Source: a bacterium (GTDB lineage: Bacteria > Patescibacteriota > Minisyncoccia > Phycocordibacterales > Zambryskibacteraceae). From it: a stretch of DNA of 33,634 nucleotides. The DNA lies in NCBI GenBank assembly GCA_023266935.1, contig JAHFOF010000004.1:1-33634 (forward strand), given 5' to 3'. The notes below the pieces were generated by a model, which was not told the origin of the DNA, did no database searches, and worked only from the letters and a program-made list of their open reading frames with translations. Positions 1 to 8,139 of this stretch are shown one piece after another (the stretch's first letter is position 1; the number at the start of each line of letters is the position of its first letter). The translations under genes were made by a program, and so were the position numbers.

Positions 1-258
1 AGGAACTTCGATCACCACATTTTTATTAAAATACGGTGGCACTAATTCATCAAAGAAATGACCGAGTTGAACTATCGTTAATTCTTCGTTGTGTCTTTCT
101 ATAAAAGACCCGATGTCTAAGTTGGTTATGTTCCCAAGGAAATCATTAATAAGCTCCTTTGAGAAGCCGAGGTTAGACATTGATTCATTCAAACTAGAAA
201 CAATAAACTCTTTACGCGTATCGTCTGAAAGAATATTTTGTAAATCTTGATATTCCAT
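1..258 (-). CDS. Hypothetical protein, 3' end cut by window edge (86 codons visible: MEYQDLQNILSDDTRKEFIVSSLNESMSNLGFSKELINDFLG...)
   Basis: Open minus-strand frame from ATG at 258 to the window edge, immediately downstream of the 262-924 ORF; not in the ORF track because it has no stop in the window. Confidence 0.6.
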   Translation of the reverse strand, partial: MEYQDLQNILSDDTRKEFIVSSLNESMSNLGFSKELINDFLGNITNLDIGSFIERHNEELTIVQLGHFFDELVPPYFNKNVVIEVP

Positions 259-261
259 TAC

Positions 262-924
262 TTATTTAGAAGTTGACTTCGAGCGTTTTTTAATAGTTCT
301 CCAATTTTTCTTAAAATCCTCTAACTCAACAGATTCCATAAATTTGGTAAGTAATTCTTCATGAAATCTTTGCTCCAATGAAGTGTTATACATTGCCATA
401 GCGAACATATAAGACTGCTTATTTTGCTGAAGTGCCTGCTCTATTTGCTTATTAATTTGTTCAATACTCCACAGATCATTAAATATGCTTTTAAATGGTT
501 CTTCTGAGCCTAGAAGGATAAAGCTGTTATCTTGATTTAATCTCTTCCAGTATCTCAATTCCAAAGGAGGTGGTAACTGTTGATCAATTGCGTTTTGAAG
601 CTCTTTAGGTGCTTTGTGTTTATTAACTCTCATTTCACCTATAGATTCCATTGACCTATAAATATCTTCTGCATCATTTTTTAACAAAGCAAAGGCAACT
701 TTTCTTAAAGTATTCTTTTTTTGGAAATCATCCAAACTCCTTTTTGAAATGTCGGCAATAAATCCAAGTGCAACACCCAGCATCACACCAAGAGTTACAT
801 TTATAGTTTCTGGGTTTTGATAACCTGTAATCTTAAATGCTAGGAAAACAAAGAGGGCAAGCAATAAGATCGGAAACCACACAAAGCTAAAAAGGATAAC
901 CAACTGGTTCCAAATCTTTTTCAT
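262..924 (-). CDS. Hypothetical membrane protein (two N-terminal TM segments, helical cytoplasmic domain)
   Basis: 220-aa ORF; hydrophobic LVILFSFVWFPILLLALFVFLAF and VTLGVMLGVALGFIA segments. Confidence 0.7.
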   Translation of the reverse strand: MKKIWNQLVILFSFVWFPILLLALFVFLAFKITGYQNPETINVTLGVMLGVALGFIADISKRSLDDFQKKNTLRKVAFALLKNDAEDIYRSMESIGEMRVNKHKAPKELQNAIDQQLPPPLELRYWKRLNQDNSFILLGSEEPFKSIFNDLWSIEQINKQIEQALQQNKQSYMFAMAMYNTSLEQRFHEELLTKFMESVELEDFKKNWRTIKKRSKSTSK

Positions 925-1019
925 ATATTAATTATATCGCTGATTCAAAATTGTCGCTCTATGTAGACTATGTGATTCGTAGTATTGACGCATCTCGAGC
1001 GCGATCACCTATCACGAGT

Positions 1020-1093
1020 TGGCTGGGAGACTTGGAATCGGACCAAGATTAGAAGCTTCAAAGGCTCCTGTCCTACCATTAGACGATCTCCCA
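1020..1093 (-). tRNA. tRNA-Gln(UUG), CCA encoded
   Basis: Reverse complement TGGGAGATCGTCTAATGGTAGGACAGGAGCCTTTGAAGCTTCTAATCTTGGTCCGATTCCAAGTCTCCCAGCCA folds as a cloverleaf: acceptor TGGGAGA/TCTCCCA, anticodon loop CTTTGAA, T-stem CTTGG/CCAAG, 3' GCCA. Confidence 0.92.
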
Positions 1094-1223
1094 ATAGACT
1101 CCAATTTAGCAAAAAATATTAATTTTAGCCACGGCATGAGAAATAAAGAATCCATTAGGGTTGATGGAAATCTGGTTTATGTTAATCTGGCGAAGGACAA
1201 AACCTCTCACGGAGACAAGAATT

Positions 1224-1709
1224 ATGGACAGGAACGAGATTCTCGCTGGAGCAGAGGAGGCCTTCTTCAAGGCCCTTTTGGCTGGTTATGCAGGGGAAGG
1301 AGATGGAGAAGCCAGAAAAGAGAAATCGGCGACTGGGCAAATCACCATGACGTGCGAAATTGGTGACTTCAAGGTTGTCGATCGATATTACATTACTCCG
1401 AACACAAATCGTTCGGCAGGAACGACGACTATCAGCTTCAAGGGTCAAGTCATCTGGTACATGTCGTATCTGGGTTTCTACGATGAGCGAGCCATCGATC
1501 TTCTGAAGCAAACTCTTCGGATGGCTTACAGAGGGAAGTTGTTCAATGGTGGACGCGGGATGGAATGGCTCAAGAGTGACACGATGGCCTACACGAATCA
1601 AATTGAACGACGGAGTTTCTGTGACTTCAAGGGGCGTGAGGAGGTTAAAGACTCCCGAAGCGGAGAACTCCTCGGTTATCACGAATACGCAGGTCTGAGT
1701 CTTATCTGA
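1224..1709 (+). CDS. DUF5680-like domain protein
   Basis: Start at MDRNEILAG preceded by GGAG (1211); pattern ...FFKALLAGYAGEG...GDFKVVDRYY...SAGTTTISFKGQVIWYMSYLGFY...YRGKLFNG...YHEYAGLSLI resembles the DUF5680 family by eye; domain search not run. Confidence 0.6.
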   Translation: MDRNEILAGAEEAFFKALLAGYAGEGDGEARKEKSATGQITMTCEIGDFKVVDRYYITPNTNRSAGTTTISFKGQVIWYMSYLGFYDERAIDLLKQTLRMAYRGKLFNGGRGMEWLKSDTMAYTNQIERRSFCDFKGREEVKDSRSGELLGYHEYAGLSLI

Positions 1710-1710
1710 C

Positions 1711-1740
1711 AGAACCAGCACAGCTGGTTCTTTTTATTTG
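1711..1740 (+). terminator. Rho-independent terminator
   Basis: AGAACCAGC ACA GCTGGTTCT followed by TTTTATTT. Confidence 0.85.
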
Positions 1741-1775
1741 ATATAATTGAAGTATTAAAAATTAACTATAAAACT

Positions 1776-2036
1776 ATGTACGCAAATCCAAAAAAAATCG
1801 GTCTTGTTTTCGGAGCGATGGTTGGTGGACTTCATGTTGTCTGGTCGATTCTAGTGTTCACTGGGTTGGCTCAAGCTCTTTATGACTTTATCCTCTGGGC
1901 TCACATGATTCACTTAAATGTAGTCATCGGTCCGTTTGATGCTACAGCCTTCATCACTCTCATTATTGTTACTTCAATCGTTGGCTATATTGTCGGATAT
2001 GTAGGAGCAATGGTTTGGAACAAGGTTCATAAATAA
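1776..2036 (+). CDS. Small hypothetical membrane protein
   Basis: 86 aa, two or more hydrophobic segments. Confidence 0.65.
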   Translation: MYANPKKIGLVFGAMVGGLHVVWSILVFTGLAQALYDFILWAHMIHLNVVIGPFDATAFITLIIVTSIVGYIVGYVGAMVWNKVHK

Positions 2037-2061
2037 AAGGATTTTATTCTATATAACACGC

Positions 2062-2090
2062 TTGACATTTTAACAAGTATGTGCTAGCTT
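2062..2090 (+). promoter_or_regulatory. Sigma70-type promoter (TTGACA-N17-TAGCTT, extended TGTGC)
   Basis: TTGACA at 2062-2067, 17-nt spacer, TAGCTT at 2085-2090. Confidence 0.6.
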
Positions 2091-2105
2091 ACCGACCAGA
2101 AGTAT

Positions 2106-2155
2106 GGGGCAATTTGCCCCACCTTGTCTGATTTTTTAGACGAGTTGCCCTTTTT
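2106..2155 (+). promoter_or_regulatory. Possible leader hairpin/attenuator with U-tract
   Basis: GGGCAA(2107-2112)/TTGCCC(2145-2150) enclosing CTTGTCT/AGACGAG, followed by TTTTT; competing hairpin GGGGC-AATTT-GCCCC. Confidence 0.45.
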
Positions 2156-2173
2156 ATCATGGAGAGAAACATA

Positions 2174-2413
2174 ATGATCTGGCGTGTATTGCTGGAGCTT
2201 GGAGTCTTCTTCCTCGTTCCGCTCTTTGCGGTGACGCAGGTGCTGATTCCGGTGTGGCGTGGACGTCGGCTTTTTCCCTTGTTCAGGGCGAAGGCACCGA
2301 CTATCGTTAAGCTCGATGCCGCAAGGCGTGAGCTAAGCGAAGCCGAGCTCGATTTGATCGTGCACAAGACCCAGAAGGAAGCGGAAAAGGTTCGTAGCAA
2401 GCTTGAGAAGTAA
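2174..2413 (+). CDS. Small membrane-anchored protein (79 aa), upstream partner of the SPFH protein
   Basis: ATG at 2174 preceded by GGAGAG; N-terminal TM (WRVLLELGVFFLVPLFAVTQVLIPVW) and charged helical C-terminus; track start at 2159 is less likely. Confidence 0.7.
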   Translation: MIWRVLLELGVFFLVPLFAVTQVLIPVWRGRRLFPLFRAKAPTIVKLDAARRELSEAELDLIVHKTQKEAEKVRSKLEK

Positions 2414-2463
2414 TTTCATCCACGCAATACCATCACGTAGTACAACCATAGGAAAAGAAATCG

Positions 2464-3711
2464 ATGCGAGACACAGATTTTGGTCGCGAGATGAGCTCCG
2501 AATGGGGCCTCCGCAAGATTCTCGTCACGGCTGCAACCGTATTTGGTGTCATCGTTTTTCTCGTCGCCGGATTCAAGGCGTTCGAGGATAACCCCGCGAA
2601 CGAGATCATGATCGTGCAGGCGCCGTTTTCCGGTAACTTCACCTACTTCACCACACCCGGCCTGAAGCCGCAGTGGGGGGGGACGGTGACGAGTTACCAG
2701 CAGCGTAGTGTTTACCAGATCGCATACCAAGTTCGGTTCAGCGACGGTGGACACGGCAAGATCTATGGATCGATTCAGTGGGAAATGCCGCTCGCTGATT
2801 CCTTACTGAAGGTTCTTCACACGAAGTTTCACTCGCACGAAGCGATCCAAACGAATCTCATCCAAACCGTCACGAACAAGGCAATGTACATGACGGGCCC
2901 GATGATGAGTTCTAAGGAGAGTTACGCCGAGCGTCGCAACGAGCTTATCCATCTTGTCGAGGATCAGGTCCAGGGCGGTATCTACCGCACAACGACGAAG
3001 GAGGAGAAGCAGAAGGACCCGATTACTGGCGCCGACAAGTCGGTGCGTGTCACCGAGATCTCCCGCGACGCGAAGGGAGTTCCTGAGCGTCAGGAGCAGG
3101 CAATTCTCGCGAGCTTCGGCTTGACCACCTTCAATTTCGCGATCGACAGTCTGATCTACGACAAGAGCGTCGAAGACCAGATCCAAGGTCAGCAGAAGCT
3201 TACCATGCAAGTGCAGACTGCAATTGCTCAAGCTCGGGAAGCTGAGCAGAAAGCAATTACGGTTGCGAAGCAGGGCGAGGCGGAAGCGGCGAAGGCGAAG
3301 TGGGACCAGGAAGTCATCAAGGCGAAGGAAGTTACGAGCGCTGAACAGCGTAAGGCGGTTGCCAAGCTCGATGCTGAAGCAGCCGAATTCCGCAAGCAGG
3401 CGAACATCCTCGACGGTGAGGGTGAGGCCCGTAAGCGTCAGCTCGTGATGAATGCAGACGGTGCCCTTGCGACCAAGCTCGATGCATGGCTCAAGGCCCA
3501 GACTGTTTGGGCCGATGCGGTCAAGGGTTACTCGGGCAACTGGGTTCCATCGGTCGTTATGGGCAACGCCGCGAACGGTACATCTGGGTCCGGCGCCACC
3601 AGCTTGATCGACATGCTGATGGCGAAGACCGCCAAGGATCTTGCTTTCGATTTCCGAGCTGGCCTCAACAGCGGCAACGGACCGACGAAGGACAAGGCCG
3701 GTCAGAAGTAA
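2464..3711 (+). CDS. SPFH/Band 7 (prohibitin/stomatin-like) membrane protein
   Basis: 415 aa; N-terminal TM, Band 7-like domain, long Ala/Glu/Lys coiled coil (QAREAEQKAITVAKQGEAEAAKAKWDQE...). Confidence 0.75.
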   Translation: MRDTDFGREMSSEWGLRKILVTAATVFGVIVFLVAGFKAFEDNPANEIMIVQAPFSGNFTYFTTPGLKPQWGGTVTSYQQRSVYQIAYQVRFSDGGHGKIYGSIQWEMPLADSLLKVLHTKFHSHEAIQTNLIQTVTNKAMYMTGPMMSSKESYAERRNELIHLVEDQVQGGIYRTTTKEEKQKDPITGADKSVRVTEISRDAKGVPERQEQAILASFGLTTFNFAIDSLIYDKSVEDQIQGQQKLTMQVQTAIAQAREAEQKAITVAKQGEAEAAKAKWDQEVIKAKEVTSAEQRKAVAKLDAEAAEFRKQANILDGEGEARKRQLVMNADGALATKLDAWLKAQTVWADAVKGYSGNWVPSVVMGNAANGTSGSGATSLIDMLMAKTAKDLAFDFRAGLNSGNGPTKDKAGQK

Positions 3712-3729
3712 TCTCCAAGATTAGAAACA

Positions 3730-3770
3730 AAGAGGGCGGTGACCGTTTCGGTCACCGCCCTTTCTCTTTT
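3730..3770 (+). terminator. Strong Rho-independent terminator
   Basis: Perfect 13-bp stem AGGGCGGTGACCG-TTT-CGGTCACCGCCCT followed by TTCTCTTTT. Confidence 0.93.
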
Positions 3771-3777
3771 GTCTTTT

Positions 3778-4191
3778 TTATTTATTTTTTTCTGTGTTGT
3801 AAGTGTGGATTTCGTGTTCGATTTCTTTCATTTCGTTTTCAACTTTTTTCATTGAGTTTTGGATGCTTTGGATTTTCATTTCTTCGGTTTCAAACACTTC
3901 CTCGGTTTTTTCTGCGAGTTTTTTCTCTCCTTTTAATCCTGTGAGGATTAAACGATTACCCACAAAAGCTGAAACGAAGATACCGGTAATGAGGAGGATG
4001 ATAGTACCCACAGCAATAGAAACTGGACCATTTTGGATAAAAGGAATCATGTCTGCGGTGTGCCACACTCCACGCCAGAAGAGCACAATCCCTATACCTC
4101 CGATGAAAGCATAAATCATAGGAGAACGAGAAAGTCGTCCACGAACCCTATCTTCTAATTTATCAAAAAATTGCATTAGTTCCTTAATCAT
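3778..4191 (-). CDS. Hypothetical membrane protein with C-terminal coiled coil
   Basis: 137 aa, two TM segments, C-terminal Lys/Glu-rich helix. Confidence 0.7.
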   Translation of the reverse strand: MIKELMQFFDKLEDRVRGRLSRSPMIYAFIGGIGIVLFWRGVWHTADMIPFIQNGPVSIAVGTIILLITGIFVSAFVGNRLILTGLKGEKKLAEKTEEVFETEEMKIQSIQNSMKKVENEMKEIEHEIHTYNTEKNK

Positions 4192-4249
4192 TTGTTTTAT
4201 TATACAAGAGACCCAAATAAAAGATATAATTGGTTATCATTTGAAATCA

Positions 4250-4654
4250 ATGACTAATATCATAAGTACAGTAAAATCATTAAATTTTCCTCTTGGACAA
4301 TATGTGGTGGTAGCAAGCGGAATTATGGAAGCCCTTGGTATTAGAAATTCAAGCGATATAGACATAGCCGTGACTCTAGAATTGCACACTAGGTTATCAG
4401 AAACAAATGATTGGAAAAAAGAAATAAAATACAATAAAGTTTTTTTACAAAAAGATAAAATCGAAATCATCCCTAGTTTGGATTGGGACAAATTTCCAAT
4501 TAAAACCGAAGAAGCTATTGCCAAAGCAATGGTAATAGACGGTGTAGCTTTTATGAATTTAGAAATGCTCAAAAAATTTAAATTTGCTTTAGGAAGAGAA
4601 AAGGATTTTGCAGATATAAAATTGATTGATGATTATATAGCTGATCACAAATAA
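4250..4654 (+). CDS. Putative minimal nucleotidyltransferase-fold protein
   Basis: VVVASGIMEALGIRNSSDIDIAV resembles the G[SG]...DxD signature of the Pol-beta/AbiEii-like NTase superfamily; ATG at 4250 preferred to TTG at 4241. Confidence 0.6.
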   Translation: MTNIISTVKSLNFPLGQYVVVASGIMEALGIRNSSDIDIAVTLELHTRLSETNDWKKEIKYNKVFLQKDKIEIIPSLDWDKFPIKTEEAIAKAMVIDGVAFMNLEMLKKFKFALGREKDFADIKLIDDYIADHK

Positions 4655-4670
4655 GAGATATAATAACTCC

Positions 4671-5381
4671 ATGCAACTCATATTTTTAGATACAGAAACC
4701 ACAGGTAATGATGTTCTGAAAGACCATTTGGTGCAGGTTTGCTATTTCACAGAAGGCGGAGGAACGAAGGTAGAATACTTTAAACCACCGTTGCCGATTA
4801 GTGTGAAGGCGATGAGCATTACTCACATCACAGAAAAAATGGTGGAGGATAAAGAACCATTTGAACATAGTCAGATGCGCAAGGATTTAGAATTTCTCCT
4901 TGCCGGAGGAGTGCTCGTAGCTCATAATGCGAAGTTTGATGTGGCTATGTTAGAAGCAGAAGGGGTCAAGGTACCAAAATTTATTTGTACTCTTCGCGTG
5001 GCTCGATTTTTGGATACAAAAAATTTAATACCTGAATATAATTTACAATTTCTTCGTTACTACATGGGTTTAGAAGTGGCCGGTAATCCGCATGATGCAG
5101 AAGGGGATGTCAATGTTCTCCGAGCCGTGTTCGATAGGTTATTTACTAAGATAAAAGAAATAGAGAAAACTGATGAAGCGACGATAAATAAGATGATAGA
5201 AATTTCTTCAAAACCTTCAATTTTTTCTATTTTTCCTTTCGGTAAATATAAAGACAAGAAGATCGAAGAGGTAGTCAAGACCGACCGTGGATACCTCGAG
5301 TGGCTTTTGAACCAAAAGAACATAGATGGTGCAACGGACGAGGATTGGATTTATACTTTAAAGCATTATTTAGGAAATTAA
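4671..5381 (+). CDS. DEDD-family 3'-5' exonuclease (DnaQ-like) with C-terminal DUF3820/ExoX-like module
   Basis: FLDTETTGND...ITHITEKMV...LVAHNAKFDVAML...NPHDAEGDVNVLRAVF; C-terminal FPFGKYKDKKIEEVVKTDRGYLEWLLNQ. Confidence 0.87.
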   Translation: MQLIFLDTETTGNDVLKDHLVQVCYFTEGGGTKVEYFKPPLPISVKAMSITHITEKMVEDKEPFEHSQMRKDLEFLLAGGVLVAHNAKFDVAMLEAEGVKVPKFICTLRVARFLDTKNLIPEYNLQFLRYYMGLEVAGNPHDAEGDVNVLRAVFDRLFTKIKEIEKTDEATINKMIEISSKPSIFSIFPFGKYKDKKIEEVVKTDRGYLEWLLNQKNIDGATDEDWIYTLKHYLGN

Positions 5382-5382
5382 T

Positions 5383-6477
5383 ATGCTCGGCTTTAGCACA
5401 ATCAGAGATTGGTATGGGAAGTTTGAAAGGCCGATTTCTTCATTATCACTCATCGGCGGATTCGTATTCGATGCGGTGTTTCTCAAACGAGCTGATTTGT
5501 TCTGGGAAAATTTTTGGATATTTATTCACCTTACAGTAGTAGCGCTCTGTATTATTTTAATTAATCGCCTAGCCTATACTCCGGCCGATGAATACAATCC
5601 ATCCAAACTTCATTTTTGGGTTTTGAATCTTATGCAGTTTATGTTCGGAGGATTGTTCTCTGTTTTTCTCGTGTTTTATTTTCGTAGCGCCACTCTTTCT
5701 ACCAGCTGGCCGTTTCTCCTCATTCTCGCCCTTGCGTTTATCGCGAACGAGCGTTTAAAGAGACACTACAGTCGTTTAAGTTTTCAGTTTGCACTTTTTT
5801 ATCTTTGTCTTTTTTCCTTCTCAATATTTTTTGTTCCCATAATCGTTCATAGTATTAGTGCATGGGTGTTTGTTTTAAGCGGAGCTCTAAGTTTAGTGGT
5901 GATTGTTTCTTTTTTGTATTTATTAGCCAAACTAACCAAGGAAAAATTCAATAAACAAACCAAAAGGAGACTCATTATTTCTATCGGGAGCATTTTTTTA
6001 ATAATGAATGCTTTATATTTTACCAATATTATTCCACCCCTCCCTCTTTCTCTAAAAGATTCTGGGATTTATCACTCTGTTAGTCATAATGCAGGTGGAG
6101 GATATTCTGTTGAGATAGAGTATCAAAGTTGGGCAAAGTATTTTCAACTTTATCCTGATTTTCATCTTGTTTCTGGCGATGTGGTGTATGCTTTCAGTGC
6201 AGTTTTTTCTCCAGAATCATTTAAGACTGGGGTGGTTCACCAGTGGCAGTATTACAATGAAGTGAATGATAATTGGATTACAGAAGGTGAGGTAGATTTG
6301 CTCGTGTCTGGTGGGCGTGATGGGGGATATAGAACTTACTCAACCAGGGTCGGTCTTGCCCCAGGACGTTGGAGAGTAAATGTCTTGACCTCGACCGGGC
6401 TTGTGCTTGGTCGACTGCGTTTCAATGTAGTATCAGAAAAAGTTGAACCCGTATTAAAAACCGAAATTTTGAATTAG
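5383..6477 (+). CDS. Multi-TM protein with C-terminal DUF2914-like domain
   Basis: Several N-terminal TM helices; C-terminal VVHQWQYYNE...RTYSTRVGLAPGRWRVNVLTSTGLVLGRLRFNV. Confidence 0.7.
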   Translation: MLGFSTIRDWYGKFERPISSLSLIGGFVFDAVFLKRADLFWENFWIFIHLTVVALCIILINRLAYTPADEYNPSKLHFWVLNLMQFMFGGLFSVFLVFYFRSATLSTSWPFLLILALAFIANERLKRHYSRLSFQFALFYLCLFSFSIFFVPIIVHSISAWVFVLSGALSLVVIVSFLYLLAKLTKEKFNKQTKRRLIISIGSIFLIMNALYFTNIIPPLPLSLKDSGIYHSVSHNAGGGYSVEIEYQSWAKYFQLYPDFHLVSGDVVYAFSAVFSPESFKTGVVHQWQYYNEVNDNWITEGEVDLLVSGGRDGGYRTYSTRVGLAPGRWRVNVLTSTGLVLGRLRFNVVSEKVEPVLKTEILN

Positions 6478-6533
6478 AGACAAAATAGATCTTGTTATAT
6501 AATGTTGGGTAATTATCCATTAGTTTTTATTTT

Positions 6534-6833
6534 ATGATGTATGCAAATTATGGGAACGGATTGAGTTATATGAGTGGGTCCGGGCTTTTTGCTGGTTTTC
6601 TGCATTTACTTTTCTGGATTCTAGTTATCATTATTGTGGTTAAGATTATTCGGAGAGTTTTTATGGGCAAGAGACACGGAGGATGGGTGAATTGTGCTGG
6701 GGGTATGTGCGGACACGGTATGCATCATGGGATGTGGGGAGATAGAGCTCTCTCGACTCTTCGAGAACGCTATGCGAAAGGAGAAATAGACAAGGAGGAA
6801 TTTGAGCAGAAAAAGAAAGATTTGGAACAATAA
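6534..6833 (+). CDS. SHOCT domain membrane protein
   Basis: N-terminal TM then Gly/His/Met/Cys-rich linker and LSTLRERYAKGEIDKEEFEQKKKDL. Confidence 0.85.
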   Translation: MMYANYGNGLSYMSGSGLFAGFLHLLFWILVIIIVVKIIRRVFMGKRHGGWVNCAGGMCGHGMHHGMWGDRALSTLRERYAKGEIDKEEFEQKKKDLEQ

Positions 6834-6834
6834 A

Positions 6835-7356
6835 ATGGTCGAGCATTTTTCCGAATCAACATTATCTCAAAAGATTTTTTTGAGTAAAAAATCTGCTTGG
6901 TTTTGGTTAATCGTTCGAGTTTATGTTGGTTGGCAATGGCTTTCGGCTGGCTGGGAGAAACTAAATAATCCTGCTTGGATTGGACCAGATGCTGGGGGAG
7001 CTCTAACCGGATTTATAAAGGGATCTTTGGCCAAAACTCTCGGTGATCATCCAGATGTTCAGGCTTGGTACGCTTCGTTCCTTCAAAATGTCGTCCTTCC
7101 TCACATTCATGGATGGTCAACAGCGGTGTCTTGTGGAGAATTTCTCGTGGGTTTGGGATTGATTGTTGGTTTGTTTACTGGGCTCGCTGCATTTTTTGGT
7201 CTCTTTATGAATTTGAATTTCCTTATGGCTGGGACAGTCAGCATAAATCCAATCTTAGTTATTCTTTCTGTTTGGATTATTTTGGCTCGCAGAGTCGCAG
7301 GATATATTGGCCTAGATAGATTTGTTAAACCAACAGCTTGGTTCAGAAAAACCTAA
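6835..7356 (+). CDS. DoxX family membrane protein
   Basis: RVYVGWQWLSAGWEKL...GEFLVGLGLIVGLFTGLAAFFGLFMNLNFLMAG; start at 6835 preferred over 6802. Confidence 0.75.
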   Translation: MVEHFSESTLSQKIFLSKKSAWFWLIVRVYVGWQWLSAGWEKLNNPAWIGPDAGGALTGFIKGSLAKTLGDHPDVQAWYASFLQNVVLPHIHGWSTAVSCGEFLVGLGLIVGLFTGLAAFFGLFMNLNFLMAGTVSINPILVILSVWIILARRVAGYIGLDRFVKPTAWFRKT

Positions 7357-8099
7357 GGTTTCTTTAGAAAAACTCTTACTCCGTCCCACCAGCCGTCTCC
7401 CAGCGAATCTTTTTTGTTTGGGTCAGTCTTTATACAATCTTTTGCATCTTTATACGAACAAGTTTCTACTTCATCCGGCATGCCATCTTGATCGGTGTCT
7501 GTCACTCTGAAAGCTAGACGAGCATCCATGGTTGATGTGGCTATGGGATTGTTTTTGTCCAAGAACATATAAGTAGATTCATCAGGTAGAGTGAAAGCTA
7601 GAACTTTTGGTGTGCCATTCTTGTCTCTGGTGAAATAAATCACTTCTCTTTGTAAGCTTCTAGAGACACTATCGGTTACTGTTTGAAAGTTTGAAGAAAG
7701 AATAATTTGTTTATTGTCAAACAGAACATGACTAAAATCTGTCTCAACAAAGGTCTTGGCGATGCTGTATGCACTGTCCATAAGTTTATTACAATCCGAA
7801 ACTTTCGTTGGGTCGTTACAAATATCTGAAGTTTGAAAAGCCACGCTCTTTAGCCCAACGATGTCGTGATTTTTGGTATATCCAATGTATTTTTGAAATA
7901 CTGCCCAAGCAGTATTTTTAACCACATCCACCGCCTTTGGCGGGGTCCCGCCTACGGCGGTGACTGTAGAGGTGGCGGTAGTTGAAGCCTTGTCTGAAAG
8001 TACAGGTGTTCTCACTAATTTATTTGAATTTCTGATTCCTAAAAAAGCTACACTTATAATGATTAAAATTCCTAGGGAGACTAAAATTTTGTTTTGCAT
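7353..8099 (-). CDS. Secreted/membrane-anchored protein with calcium-binding type D-x-D-x-D motif
   Basis: N-terminal TM; C-terminal VTDTDQDGMPDEVETCSYKDAKDCIKTDPNKKDSLGDGWWDGV (thrombospondin type 3-like). Confidence 0.7.
   Translation of the reverse strand: MQNKILVSLGILIIISVAFLGIRNSNKLVRTPVLSDKASTTATSTVTAVGGTPPKAVDVVKNTAWAVFQKYIGYTKNHDIVGLKSVAFQTSDICNDPTKVSDCNKLMDSAYSIAKTFVETDFSHVLFDNKQIILSSNFQTVTDSVSRSLQREVIYFTRDKNGTPKVLAFTLPDESTYMFLDKNNPIATSTMDARLAFRVTDTDQDGMPDEVETCSYKDAKDCIKTDPNKKDSLGDGWWDGVRVFLKKP
7931..7960. repeat. Paired GC palindromic element (CCGCCTTTGGCGG GGTC CCGCCTACGGCGG) inside a CDS
   Basis: Two adjacent CCGCC-NNN-GGCGG palindromes in an AT-rich CDS. Confidence 0.8.
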
Positions 8100-8139
8100 T
8101 TGTGAAGTATAACAAAAGTGCTATAGTGGGGTAAAGTTT

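Noticed and set aside
1019-1366. ORF track 115-aa + strand ORF
   Set aside because: Starts inside tRNA-Gln and overlaps the better-supported 1224-1709 gene in another frame
1182-1721. 179-aa minus-strand ORF
   Set aside because: Antisense shadow of the DUF5680-like gene; extends into its terminator
1020-1740. Integrative element at tRNA-Gln
   Set aside because: No integrase, no direct repeat of the tRNA 3' end seen in the window
2803-3231. Antisense and alternate-frame ORFs over the SPFH gene (2089-2400, 2416-2754, 2433-2642, 2803-3231, 3224-3448, 3486-3944)
   Set aside because: Compositional shadows of GC-rich codons; proteins biased to Arg/Leu/Ser with no family features, and 3486-3944 reads through a strong terminator
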